Positions 27,563 through 35,608 of a stretch of 64,000 nucleotides of DNA are shown in pieces. Where the stretch lies: positions 1-64,000 of the forward strand of contig CAJFTS010000053.1 in assembly GCA_904420015.1 (NCBI GenBank). The letters run 5' to 3'. A program made the translations under genes and the position numbers. The notes under the pieces are model-generated. The model did not search any database and was not told the DNA's origin. It was given only the letters and a program-made list of their open reading frames with translations. The stretch comes from an uncultured Clostridia bacterium (GTDB lineage: Bacteria > Bacillota > Clostridia > Oscillospirales > Acutalibacteraceae). Each line of letters begins with the position of its first letter. Position 1 is the first letter of the stretch.

Positions 27563-27597
27563 AAAAAACGAGAGTTAAGATTTCCTCTCAACTCTCC
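27563..27597 (-). terminator. Terminator-like hairpin (attenuator?) before the PBP gene
   Basis: Minus strand: GGAGAGTTGAG-AGGAAAT-CTTAACTCTC followed by GTTTTTTC, ending 19 bases before the PBP start and next to its GGGAGGAAAG. It is inside the dcw operon, so it likely tunes read-through rather than ending the operon. Confidence 0.65.
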
Positions 27598-27672
27598 GTT
27601 TTTTATTGTGTCCGCACCGTCCCTTTCCCGGACGCGGCACTCCACATCATACATATTTCGCCGTTGCTCTCA

Positions 27673-28152
27673 TTATGACAGCCAGCCGGCGATGGTGTCG
27701 AAGATGGACTCAAAGAACCCCTTTTCCTGGGCCTGCTGCGCCACCTCGACTTTATCGGTATCGTTGATGACCACATATTCAATCTGGTTGGCCTGGGGGC
27801 GTTCCATCCCCAACGCCTTCGCCTGCTCTTCAATGCTGCGGGTGGCCATTTTTTCCTGCAGGTCGGTCTGCAATCGGACATATTCGCTGTCCGCCAGGGT
27901 AAGCTCCGCCTTGGCGTTGACCAGCTGATCCCCCAGCTCCGACAGCGTCATTTTGCAGTAGACCATATAGCCGACCACCGAAAGGGCGACGGCAGCGGCA
28001 ACCACCAGCAGGAACGCACGCAGATACCCTTCCACGGCGCTGGCCTTTTGTACCTTCTTCTCTTTTTTCTTCTCCGGCATTCGGACAACCCGGCTCTCCC
28101 GTTCTTCAAACAAGGAAAAGTCATAGGCTTCGTTTCTCTGATTGGCGGCCAT
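27673..28152 (-). CDS. ftsL: Cell division protein FtsL-like (septum formation initiator family)
   Basis: 159 residues. Basic cytoplasmic N-terminus (about 1-42, KKKEKKVQK), one membrane span (about 45-67: FLLVVAAAVALSVVGYMVY) and a coiled coil (about 70-110: LGDQLVNAKAELTLADSEYVR). Short divergent proteins with this plan in this position between rsmH and the PBP gene are FtsL. The C-terminal 35 residues end in an amphipathic/hydrophobic segment (FESIFDTIAGWLS), which is unusual. Confidence 0.85.
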   Translation of the reverse strand: MAANQRNEAYDFSLFEERESRVVRMPEKKKEKKVQKASAVEGYLRAFLLVVAAAVALSVVGYMVYCKMTLSELGDQLVNAKAELTLADSEYVRLQTDLQEKMATRSIEEQAKALGMERPQANQIEYVVINDTDKVEVAQQAQEKGFFESIFDTIAGWLS

Positions 28153-28192
28153 GTCGCTGCCTCCTTCCTATTTCTAAAAAACCGCAGCGCAG

Positions 28193-29146
28193 CTATTCCT
28201 GCGCTTGCTCCGGCTCGTCTTTGATTTTTTCAATAACCCGCAGCTTTGCGCTGCGGCTGCGGGGATTTTCCTCCAATTCCTTCTCCCCCGCTTCGATGGG
28301 CTTTCGTGCCACCAGCCTCCCCTGCGGGGTCTTGCCGCAGACGCACACCGGAAAATCCGGCGGGCAGGTGCAGCCCTTGCACCACGCGGCGTACTGGCGT
28401 TTGACAATCCGGTCCTCCAAGGAATGAAAGGTGATGACGGCCAGGCGCCCCCCCACCCGCAAAGAGGCGAAGGCTGCCGTCAGCCCTTCCCTCAGCCGGT
28501 CGAGCTCGCCGTTTACTTCAATGCGCAGTGCTTGGAAGGTGCGCCGGGCCGGATGGCCCTGCTCCCGTTTGGCGGCGGCAGGCATCCCGCTTTTGATAAC
28601 GTCCACCAGTTCCCCGGTGGTTTCAATGGGATGGGATTCCCGGCAGCGGACAATCGCCCGCGCGATCCCCCTGGCGTACCGCTCCTCGCCGTATTCAAAC
28701 AAAATCCGCGAAAGCTCCCGTTCGGAAAGCCCGTTTACCAAGTCCCTGGCCGAGGGCCCTTCCTGGCTCATGCGCATATCCAGCGGCGCGTCGGCGTGAT
28801 AGGAAAATCCCCGCTGAGGGGTATCCAGCTGGTGGGAGGAAACGCCGATGTCCAAAAGCACGCCGTCCACCCGCTCGATCCCCAATTCTCGGAGCACCTG
28901 CCCCATGCGGGAAAAATTCGCGCGCACCAGGGTAGCCTGCGGGTAAGAGGAAAGGCGGGCGCCGGCCGCCTTGATGGCGTCCGGGTCCTGGTCGATGGCG
29001 ACGAGCCGCCCGGACGTCAGCCGTGCGGCGATGGCCTGTGAATGGCCGGCGCCGCCGGCAGTCCCGTCTACATAAATACCGTCTTCCCGGATGGCAAGCG
29101 CCTGGATGCATTCGTCGAGCAAAACCGGACGATGAGAAAACTCCAT
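28193..29146 (-). CDS. rsmH: 16S rRNA (cytosine1402-N4)-methyltransferase
   Basis: 317 residues. Methylates C1402 of 16S rRNA in the decoding centre. SAM-binding motif YVDGTAGGAGHS near the start, then DGVLLDIGVSSHQLD, and the conserved C-terminal AVITFHSLEDRIVK. An ATG two codons earlier (29152) lies too close to the SD; the one at 29146 (MEFSHRPVLL) fits the family and has GGTGGA 7 bases ahead. Second gene of the dcw operon. Confidence 0.96.
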   Translation of the reverse strand: MEFSHRPVLLDECIQALAIREDGIYVDGTAGGAGHSQAIAARLTSGRLVAIDQDPDAIKAAGARLSSYPQATLVRANFSRMGQVLRELGIERVDGVLLDIGVSSHQLDTPQRGFSYHADAPLDMRMSQEGPSARDLVNGLSERELSRILFEYGEERYARGIARAIVRCRESHPIETTGELVDVIKSGMPAAAKREQGHPARRTFQALRIEVNGELDRLREGLTAAFASLRVGGRLAVITFHSLEDRIVKRQYAAWCKGCTCPPDFPVCVCGKTPQGRLVARKPIEAGEKELEENPRSRSAKLRVIEKIKDEPEQAQE

Positions 29147-29180
29147 GCGCATTCCACCCTTTCTAAATTCTTTATAACGG

Positions 29181-29597
29181 TTAAATTCCCAGCTCATCCA
29201 TCAGCATGGCCGCGCTCTGCGGCGTCAGCTCGCTGCTGGCGGCCTGCCGGGCGGCGGCGCTCCAGATTTCCACCCGGTTGCCCACGCCCATAATGACCAC
29301 GTCGCTTTGCAGGCGGGCATATCCTCTCAGCTCAGCCGGCAGCAGAACTCTCCCCTGCTTGTCCGGTTCAAGCTCGGCGGCATTGGAAAAATAGAACCGC
29401 TGTAGGTCGTAGTATTTGGAAGGAAGGGCCAGCAGCTTCGCTTCCTGCCGGGACCATTCCTCCATGGGGTAGATACAGATGCATTCGTCCTTCCCCTTGG
29501 TGGCGACAAAGCGTTCGCCCAGGGATTCGCGGAGCTTGGCGGGGACAAAAACGCGGCCCTTGGCATCTAAGGTATGCTGATACTGCCCCAAGAGCAC
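29181..29597 (-). CDS. mraZ: Transcriptional regulator MraZ
   Basis: 138 residues, the usual length. Two tandem SpoVT/AbrB-like domains (GQYQHTLDAKGRVFVPAKLRE at the N-terminus; EPDKQGRVLLPAELR in the second half) that oligomerise into a ring and bind repeats upstream of their own operon. GTG start with GGGAGGGG ahead. Head of the division and cell-wall cluster. Repeats resembling MraZ boxes lie just upstream. Confidence 0.96.
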   Translation of the reverse strand: MLLGQYQHTLDAKGRVFVPAKLRESLGERFVATKGKDECICIYPMEEWSRQEAKLLALPSKYYDLQRFYFSNAAELEPDKQGRVLLPAELRGYARLQSDVVIMGVGNRVEIWSAAARQAASSELTPQSAAMLMDELGI

Positions 29598-29626
29598 GGC
29601 GTTCCCCTCCCTTCGGTTCCTTTTTG

Positions 29627-29710
29627 CTCCATCTTACACCATTTCGATGCATTTTCACTCCCTTTTGCACCACTGACACTCATTATAACGGCAATGCCCT
29701 TCCATTGCAA
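29627..29710 (-). promoter_or_regulatory. mraZ promoter and candidate MraZ boxes
   Basis: Minus strand -35 TTGCAA (29710-29705), 17-base spacer, -10 TATAAT (29687-29682). Immediately downstream come TGGTG, GGGAG, TGCAT, TGGTG and TGGAG at a period of 10-11 bases (29672 to 29627). This is the spacing known for MraZ operators, which supports autoregulation by roadblock in the leader. Confidence 0.7.
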
Positions 29711-30056
29711 TAGAAAAGAAACGTGATTTTGTAAACTTTTCACACCAAATCCTGGGCAATCCCGGTTTATCCTGCATCTTTTTACCAATTGGCCTAAAAT
29801 CGTTTTTCTTATCCCTCTATCTTGTCAGCAGAATGCTGAATTTTTTCTCTTCTTTTCCAGTTTCCTCCTGCGGTTATTTTGTTGTTTTTAAGGGAATTAT
29901 GTAAAGCAATCCCCCTTAGCCTCCACGCAAAACGCACAGCGGGAGACGGCCTTCCTTTCTCTTTGACAAGGTCGAGCTGACAAACGAGGAAAAGAAAGGA
30001 GAAGGCCCCGGGGTGAGAATATCTCACTCCGGGGCCTTCTCCTTTTCAACGCCGAT
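29711..30056. other. Spacer upstream of mraZ
   Basis: No gene. AT-rich up to about 29900, then the terminator at 29998-30046. Nothing else recognised. Confidence 0.5.
29998..30046. terminator. Bidirectional terminator after the DUF89 gene
   Basis: Long hairpin with arms GGAGAAGGCCCCGG and CCGGGGCCTTCTCC and an inner GTGAGA/TCTCAC extension, T-rich on one side and A-rich on the other. Just past the DUF89 stop at 30057. Confidence 0.85.
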
Positions 30057-30935
30057 TCAGCTGTTTTTATCGTGGACCAGCATACCATGGAACAAGGGCA
30101 CCTGAAACCTAGAGGAAAACAGGCCGCATTTGCACATAAAAATATAAAAGACATTTTTGCCGCACCCGCGCAGGGTCTCAAAATTCGCCTGGCCCTTTGC
30201 CAAAATCACGTCCGCCGCGTCTATGGCGTCTTTTGCCTGCCGGCAAATTTTATCCAGGCAGGTACCGGCAATGGCGCTCCCGTTGCCGATCACCCGTGCA
30301 ACCTGAGAAAGCCCCACCTGCTGCGCATCCTCAACCGTTGCGTCGTTTAAGGCGGGAGCGCCCCTGACAATCGCCGTAATCCTCGCCTGCGGGTTCTGCC
30401 TCAATATTTCCTTCATTAGAAGCTTATCCAATACAATCTCGCCGCAGTTGTCGGTTAGATAGACCACGTTCCTTCCCGCAAGCAGCTCCCTGCGCAGGGC
30501 CTCATATTCCTTTGGATCAACCACGATCTCCTGCGACTTTTCCAGAAGCCTTTCCAGCTGCTCCTCCTCCACCTTCTGCATGGCGCCGAAATCAATATAA
30601 TTTCCCGTCATGGCATATTGTATTGCCCGCTTCAGAGGGTCCGCGGCGCCTTGCAGCCGTTCTTCGATTTCCTCCGCCTTCGCCAGCATCACCCCGTTGA
30701 AATGGGATTTGACGGCGGAGTAATCCGGCTCATACCCAAACATTTCCTTTTGGATGCGGCCGATATCGTGCACCAGCACCGGCGCGCTGGCGGTCTTGGG
30801 CGCGTCGGCAATCACCCGGAGCACCCGCTGCATATATTCGATTTCTTCCTCCACCCCGATGCCGTCCGGAAAAGAAGCCAGCTGCTTCTCCAGCAGGCAG
30901 CGGATACACGCCGGGTGCAGTCTTACCGGTTCCAT
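30057..30935 (-). CDS. DUF89 / ARMT1-like phosphatase family protein
   Basis: 292 residues. DUF89 proteins are metal-dependent damage-control phosphatases acting on side-product sugar or pantetheine phosphates. The family's metal-site motifs are present: LTDNCGEIVLD, and DVILAKGQANFETLRG near the C-terminal third. The N-terminal CIRCLLEKQ is also typical of the bacterial subgroup. Follows citrate synthase by 27 bases in the same direction and may be cotranscribed. The substrate cannot be inferred. RBS GGGAGG. Confidence 0.85.
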   Translation of the reverse strand: MEPVRLHPACIRCLLEKQLASFPDGIGVEEEIEYMQRVLRVIADAPKTASAPVLVHDIGRIQKEMFGYEPDYSAVKSHFNGVMLAKAEEIEERLQGAADPLKRAIQYAMTGNYIDFGAMQKVEEEQLERLLEKSQEIVVDPKEYEALRRELLAGRNVVYLTDNCGEIVLDKLLMKEILRQNPQARITAIVRGAPALNDATVEDAQQVGLSQVARVIGNGSAIAGTCLDKICRQAKDAIDAADVILAKGQANFETLRGCGKNVFYIFMCKCGLFSSRFQVPLFHGMLVHDKNS

Positions 30936-30962
30936 CTTTCCGCCTCCCTCAAGCCGCCGTCC

Positions 30963-32333
30963 TTATTCCCGCTCGTCCAAGGGCTGATAGGCGGACATTT
31001 TGGCCACCGACTTGTAGGCCGGGCGGATAATCCGCTTGCCCATCTCCGATTCCTCCATCCGGTGGGCGCACCACCCGGCAATCCGGGAAACGGCGAACAA
31101 GGGGGTAAACAGCTCCTGGGGAATCCCTAAGCAGCGGTAGACCAGGCCGGAATACAAATCCACATTGGCGCACATGGCCTTGGTATTCCCCTTTTTCCGG
31201 GCGAACACCTGCGGCGTCAGCCGTTCCACCGCCTGCAAAAGCCGAAGCTCGTCGCCCAAGCCGCATTTCTCCGCCAACGGCTGCACATGTTCCCGCAAAA
31301 TCAACGCTCTGGGGTCGGACAGGGTATAAACCGCATGCCCCATCCCATAAATCAGGCCGGAACGGTCCCCTTCCTGCCGGTCGATCATCTTTTCCAAAAA
31401 CCGGGCGATTTCCTCATCGTCCTGATAATCCCGGATCCCGGCTAGCATGTAGCCGAGCATCTCCATCACCTTGGTGTTGGCGCCGCCGTGGCGGGGCCCC
31501 TTGAGGGAACCGATGGCCGCGGCGATGGCCGAATAGGTATCCGAGCCCGAGGAGGTGACCACGCGGGTGGTAAAGGTGGAATTGTTCCCGCCGCCGTGTT
31601 CGGCGTGCAGAATCAGGCACAGGTCCAGAAGCCTTGCCTCCTCCGGGGTAAACTTGCGGTCCATGCGCAACGTCCCCAGGATGGCCTCCGCCGTATCCTG
31701 CTGAGGATCAAGCGGGTGGAAATACATGGTCTCCCGGTCGTAATGCCGGCGCTTGACCTGGTAGGCGTTGACCATGATGGTGGGAAGCTGGGCGATGAGA
31801 TGGATGGACTGAAGCATCAAATTCTCCAGCGAATTGTTTTCCGGGTCGTCGTCATAGGAATAGAGCGCCAGCACCGACCGTGCCAGCTTGTTCATGATGT
31901 TGGGCGAGGGGGCCTTGATAATCATATCCTCCACAAAATATTCCGGCAGCTCTCTGGAATCGGCCAGGAGCCGGGAAAACATTTGCAGCTGGCGCTTGTT
32001 GGGCAGCTTGCCGAAGAGCAGAAGCCACACCACTTCCTCAAAGCCGAACCGCTGTTCCTTTACGCAGCCGCTTACAATGTCGTTGATGTCCACGCCCCGG
32101 TAGATCAGCCGGCCGGGCACCGCTTTCTTCTCCCCGTCGTCGAGCACATAGCCGTGCACGTTGCAGATGAGGCTTAGTCCCGCCATGACGCCCGAACCAT
32201 CCTGGTTGCGAAGGCCGCGCTTGACTCCAAAGCGTTCGTAATCCTCCGCCCGGATGTGGTTATTTTTCCGAAACTCGTCGCATAAGTCTTTAAGGGTATT
32301 CCCCCGCAGTTCTTCATTGGCGTACGGCGTCAC
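30963..32333 (-). CDS. gltA: Citrate synthase
   Basis: 456 residues. Condenses oxaloacetate and acetyl-CoA. The conserved catalytic blocks are present: LHAEHGGGNNSTFT (first His), GMGHAVYTLSDPRA (second His) and NVDLYSGLVYR (Asp). GSLKGPRHGGAN is typical. Length and the longer N-terminus fit the Clostridia/Firmicutes type annotated as citrate/2-methylcitrate synthase. GTG start with GGAGGAG ahead. No aconitase or isocitrate dehydrogenase gene is nearby; glutamate supply is a likely role in an anaerobe. Confidence 0.93.
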   Translation of the reverse strand: MTPYANEELRGNTLKDLCDEFRKNNHIRAEDYERFGVKRGLRNQDGSGVMAGLSLICNVHGYVLDDGEKKAVPGRLIYRGVDINDIVSGCVKEQRFGFEEVVWLLLFGKLPNKRQLQMFSRLLADSRELPEYFVEDMIIKAPSPNIMNKLARSVLALYSYDDDPENNSLENLMLQSIHLIAQLPTIMVNAYQVKRRHYDRETMYFHPLDPQQDTAEAILGTLRMDRKFTPEEARLLDLCLILHAEHGGGNNSTFTTRVVTSSGSDTYSAIAAAIGSLKGPRHGGANTKVMEMLGYMLAGIRDYQDDEEIARFLEKMIDRQEGDRSGLIYGMGHAVYTLSDPRALILREHVQPLAEKCGLGDELRLLQAVERLTPQVFARKKGNTKAMCANVDLYSGLVYRCLGIPQELFTPLFAVSRIAGWCAHRMEESEMGKRIIRPAYKSVAKMSAYQPLDERE

Positions 32334-32555
32334 GGTATCTCCTCCATTTCAATTTCCATATCATTTTGTTGTTGCCATTTTATAATACCACCCGGTTAAA
32401 GTCAAGAAAATCCGACGGATTTTCCCTCTTGTTTGAAAGTAAAAGAAAGAGTTCCTGCATTTTTTATCGACTTACTCCATTATTCTTTTGTTTTTATCCA
32501 TTGCATGCAGGAATGATAAGCAAAATTATTCTCAAGAGAAACAAAGGAGCGGGTT

Positions 32556-33566
32556 ATGAAACGGTATCTTTGTCTTGCGCTGGCCCTATTGATCTGCATG
32601 CTTTTTCTGCCGCTGTTGGCTGGGACAAACCTCTTTTCCAAATCGGACGGACAGACGCCGCCGTCCACCGCCGAGGAGGATACCTTCCTTTTGCTCGACG
32701 AAGCGGACGGGACCGTGCTGACGGTAAACGCTTACGACTATCTATGCGGAGCGGTGGCGGCGGAAATGCCTCCTTCCTTCCACACGGAAGCGCTCAAGGC
32801 GCAGGCGGTGGCGGCCTACACCGGCGCCTACCGCAAGCGCGAGCAGCAGAAGGCCAGCCCGGACCCCGCTTTGCAGGGCGCCTACTTTACCGTCAACACC
32901 GCGCAAAAGCTTGGATATCTTCCCAAAGAGCTGGCACAGGCGCAGTGGGGAGACAGCTTTGCGGCCGCCTGGGAACGGATTGAGACGGCGGTCAAGGAGG
33001 TCTCCGGCAAGCTTCTGGTTTATGAGGGAGAGCCCATATTGGCGGTTTATCACTCCATCTCCGGCGGGGCGACCGAAACCGCCGGCAACTACTGGGGAAA
33101 CGACGTCCCCTATCTGCAGTCGGTGGAAAGCCCAGGCGACACCATGGCGCCCGAATACCAAACCCAGGTCTCCTTCCAGGCGGCGGATTTGCAGTCGGCG
33201 CTGACGACGGCCTTTCCCGAGCTGACCCTGCCGGAGGATACGGCCGCCTGGTTTGGAGCGGCACAGCTGAGCCCGGCTGGGACGGTAACCTCCATCGCGG
33301 TGGGAAATGCAACCTTGACCGGCCGGCAGATCCGGGAAACGCTGGGCCTTCGATCCGCCAACTTCCAAGTTCTTGCCGCCGACGGCGTTTTTACCTTTAC
33401 CGTAAAGGGATACGGCCACGGCGTGGGGATGAGCCAGTACGGCGCGGACTACATGGCCAGGCAGGGAACCAAGTGGCAGGATATTCTGACCCATTATTAC
33501 AAAGGCGCTTCCATCCTTTCGGTGGAGGACGCCGGTACCGCCGCTTCGTCACAGGCAACGGCCTGA
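32556..33566 (+). CDS. spoIID: Stage II sporulation protein D (SpoIID)
   Basis: 336 residues. Murein lytic transglycosylase of the engulfment machinery in the mother cell. N-terminal membrane anchor/signal (about 4-26), then the SpoIID domain with the catalytic-Glu segment VAAEMPPSFHTEALKAQAVAA, followed by SISGGATETAGNYWG and the C-terminal KGYGHGVGMSQYGADYMA. RBS CAAAGGAG. Divergent from citrate synthase. Usual partners SpoIIM and SpoIIP are not in the window. Confidence 0.95.
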   Translation: MKRYLCLALALLICMLFLPLLAGTNLFSKSDGQTPPSTAEEDTFLLLDEADGTVLTVNAYDYLCGAVAAEMPPSFHTEALKAQAVAAYTGAYRKREQQKASPDPALQGAYFTVNTAQKLGYLPKELAQAQWGDSFAAAWERIETAVKEVSGKLLVYEGEPILAVYHSISGGATETAGNYWGNDVPYLQSVESPGDTMAPEYQTQVSFQAADLQSALTTAFPELTLPEDTAAWFGAAQLSPAGTVTSIAVGNATLTGRQIRETLGLRSANFQVLAADGVFTFTVKGYGHGVGMSQYGADYMARQGTKWQDILTHYYKGASILSVEDAGTAASSQATA

Positions 33567-34073
33567 CGGGGCGGCCGCTCCATACGGCGGGAAAGGGGAA
33601 AATAGGGCTTCTTTGTTCGTCAAGGGGTGATAACTCGCGGTATATCTACGAAAATAGTGTTCTTTCACGCATTACGTAAACCGATGTTTTCCACCAGGCC
33701 ATGGTGGAAATTGGGCAAAAGCAACGGAGTTTTCCACTTTCCCATGGGAAATCCCCGTAATCAACCGGATGCTTTGTGGAAAACTCGGTGGAAAATGTGG
33801 ATTACTCCTTTTGGAAAAAGCACGCGTTCATCATTTTTATGTAAAGCACGGCCATACTCCATTCTTTACAAGGAGGAATAAAGTTTTTTCATCGCAATAC
33901 ACCTGCGTACAAAAACGGTTTTCCCTTCTTTGTCGGTTATGCACGCGCTTTCCTTTCCTTTTCTGTCGGATTTGTCGACTTGCGTATCTTGTCAAATGTA
34001 GTATAATAAAAGGGGAACTTTATACACCGGTTTTGTTCTGTTGGAATTTTTGAGAGTGGTGTGGTGAAACAAT
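33567..34073. other. Non-coding region with GTGGAAAA motif cluster
   Basis: 507 bases. Between 33687 and 33795 the octamer TTTTCCAC/GTGGAAAA occurs four times (33687, 33730, 33776, 33788), with a near-copy at 33704 and TGTGGATTA at 33796. TGTGGAAAA and TGTGGATTA each differ by one base from the DnaA box TGTGGATAA. AT-rich sequence follows up to the promoter at 33980. Confidence 0.6.
33980..34007 (+). promoter_or_regulatory. Promoter of the DUF4358 lipoprotein
   Basis: -35 TTGCGT (33980-33985), 16-base spacer, -10 TATAAT (34002-34007), about 67 bases before the ATG. Confidence 0.65.
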
Positions 34074-34571
34074 ATGCACAAGCGCTTGGCCCTTTTCCTC
34101 CCGTTTGGAGGACTGTTCCTATTGAGTTTGGTCTGCGTGCTTTTTAGCTCCTGTTCTTCCCATTCTCCCTCTATCGCCGCTTACGAGGAAAGCGCGGCGG
34201 CAAGGGTGGAGGATATTGCATATCAATTGGAAATTAAAAACTACTCCGTCATCACTAAGCCGCAGATGTCGCTGCATTTCGTGCTCAAGGACACTGAGGT
34301 GGCGGATTTCGCCTATCTGGTCAGCGATACCGAGGGAGATGCCGATGAAATCGGAATCATCCAGGCGTCCTCTAAGGAATCCATCGCGTCGGTCAAGAAC
34401 GCGGTGGGCGAACACATCAGCCTGAAGGAATCCTCCTACCGGTCGTACAGCAACACGGAATACGAGAAGCTTTCTTCCTCGATTATCTTGGAGAAAAGCG
34501 GGTATGTGTTCTTTGCCGTCTGCGACCAGCCGGAAAAAGCAGGAAAACTTTTTGAAGAAAGCATGCAATAG
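34074..34571 (+). CDS. DUF4358-like lipoprotein
   Basis: 165 residues. Hydrophobic signal (about 7-24) ending in a somewhat atypical lipobox VLFSSC. The mature part resembles DUF4358 proteins of Firmicutes: ADEIGIIQASSKESIASVKNAV, then SYSNTEYEKLSSSIILEKSGYVFFAVC. These are small exported proteins of unknown function. The stop is 46 bases before the tRNA-Gly gene, whose promoter lies between them. Confidence 0.65.
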   Translation: MHKRLALFLPFGGLFLLSLVCVLFSSCSSHSPSIAAYEESAAARVEDIAYQLEIKNYSVITKPQMSLHFVLKDTEVADFAYLVSDTEGDADEIGIIQASSKESIASVKNAVGEHISLKESSYRSYSNTEYEKLSSSIILEKSGYVFFAVCDQPEKAGKLFEESMQ

Positions 34572-34575
34572 CCTC

Positions 34576-34604
34576 TTGCATTTTTTCATAATCCATGTTA
34601 TAAT
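34576..34604 (+). promoter_or_regulatory. Promoter of tRNA-Gly
   Basis: -35 TTGCAT (34576-34581), 17-base spacer, perfect -10 TATAAT (34599-34604), ending 12 bases before the tRNA. Confidence 0.85.
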
Positions 34605-34616
34605 TTGGACTACTTC

Positions 34617-34691
34617 GCGGGAGTAGTTCAGCGGTAGAGCGTCGGCTTCCCAAGCCGAAAGTCGCGGGTTCGAATCCCGTTTCCCGCTCCA
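34617..34691 (+). tRNA. tRNA-Gly(CCC)
   Basis: Cloverleaf with acceptor GCGGGAG/TTCCCGC, D-arm GTTC..GAGC, anticodon stem TCGGC/GCCGA and loop TTCCCAA (anticodon CCC, glycine), T-arm GCGGG TTCGAAT CCCGT, encoded CCA. Confidence 0.95.
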
Positions 34692-34692
34692 C

Positions 34693-34736
34693 ACCTGCGG
34701 TGGGCAAGTCGCGCACCGCAGGTCTCTTTTATTTTA
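34693..34736 (+). terminator. Terminator of tRNA-Gly
   Basis: Arms ACCTGCGGTG / CACCGCAGGT followed by CTCTTTTATTTT, beginning 2 bases after the tRNA CCA. Confidence 0.85.
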
Positions 34737-34886
34737 ATCCTTTCTGCCCGCGTTTGTAGCGGGTTGTTCTTTATAACCAGGTTCAAAACGTCTGGTTGCT
34801 TTGCAGCGGGGCGTTTTTTGCTTTCCTGCCTGTGCGGCGTAAATGGGTATGGGAGTGAAAAATAAGATTTGAGGAGAAAGATGAAT

Positions 34887-35270
34887 ATGAAAAAGCTTTT
34901 GGTTGTTCTCTGCTGTCTGGTCATGTGCCTGTCCTTCGCAGCATGCTCGAACAATACCGCTACGGTGGAGAGTTATATTTCCAGCATTCAGAGCGATATT
35001 GACACGATGAAAGAATCGATGGGGATCAGCGGGGCAAATCTGGATGTGACCGCCAGAGGGAACTCCATGGTATACAGCTTCCAGTTTACCACCGACGTGG
35101 GCGACACGTCGCTGATTAAGGACTCGCTTTCGTCGGCCATGGATCAAATGGCTTCCACCTTTGAAAACGGATTTCAGGAGCTCAAAGCAAAGGTTTCCAG
35201 CGCGGAATCCATTATTGTGGAATATCTGGACAAGGACGGCAACGTTATCGTCTCTAAGGAATATAAATAA
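34887..35270 (+). CDS. Small lipoprotein, DUF4854-like
   Basis: 127 residues. Signal peptide with a good lipobox (LSFAAC), so a membrane-anchored exported protein. The mature part is a short helical/beta domain ending in SIIVEYLDKDGNVIVSKEYK, as in DUF4854 proteins of Clostridia. Function unknown. Two ATG codons lie 6 bases apart: the second (34887) is 9-10 bases after AGGAGA and preferred. No terminator recognised. Confidence 0.7.
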   Translation: MKKLLVVLCCLVMCLSFAACSNNTATVESYISSIQSDIDTMKESMGISGANLDVTARGNSMVYSFQFTTDVGDTSLIKDSLSSAMDQMASTFENGFQELKAKVSSAESIIVEYLDKDGNVIVSKEYK

Positions 35271-35608
35271 TTGTTTTTTCCTTTGGAGCATGTTGTCCAA
35301 TTTGCAGCCATCTAACCCGATGGAGTTGGTTCCTTCGGGATTTACGCTGCAAACGCCGCATTGGAAGCATCCTCCTGTTTTGGCTTTCGGCGGCCCGGCG
35401 GGTATCGCCTGCGGCCATGCTGCGCACCTTGCTTACGGCAGGGTGCGCTTTTTCTTTTCGGGAACGGTGCAGAAAAACGAAAACCGGTTGTCTCCCGCTT
35501 CCCGTTGGCGTTTCTGCAAAAGCCCCCTTCTTCCCCGCACACTTTTTCACAGACGGGCATATAGTGTAGCACGGGGCTAGTCCCCTGATATTAAGGGAGG
35601 ATTCAGAT
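35271..35608. other. Non-coding stretch
   Basis: 338 bases without a credible gene. Contains GC-rich inverted repeats near 35432-35465 and, at its 3' end, a possible sporulation-type promoter (35539-35565). Confidence 0.5.
35539..35565 (+). promoter_or_regulatory. Possible mother-cell sigma promoter
   Basis: AC at 35539, a 17-base spacer, then CATATAGT at 35558-35565. CATAYANT fits the -10 of sigma-E, and AC-N17-CATA resembles sigma-K. Weak on its own, but it is correctly placed before the RBS of the Ser-rich gene, and CATATAGA occurs at a similar place before the ferritin-like gene. Confidence 0.3.

Noticed and set aside
25283..27928. 881-codon plus-strand frame opposite the PBP gene
   Set aside because: It mirrors the PBP and ftsL coding strand and has no homologous features.
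33687..33804. Chromosomal replication origin
   Set aside because: The DnaA-like motifs are imperfect, and none of dnaA, dnaN, rpmH or gidA lies nearby; kept only as a candidate binding-site cluster.
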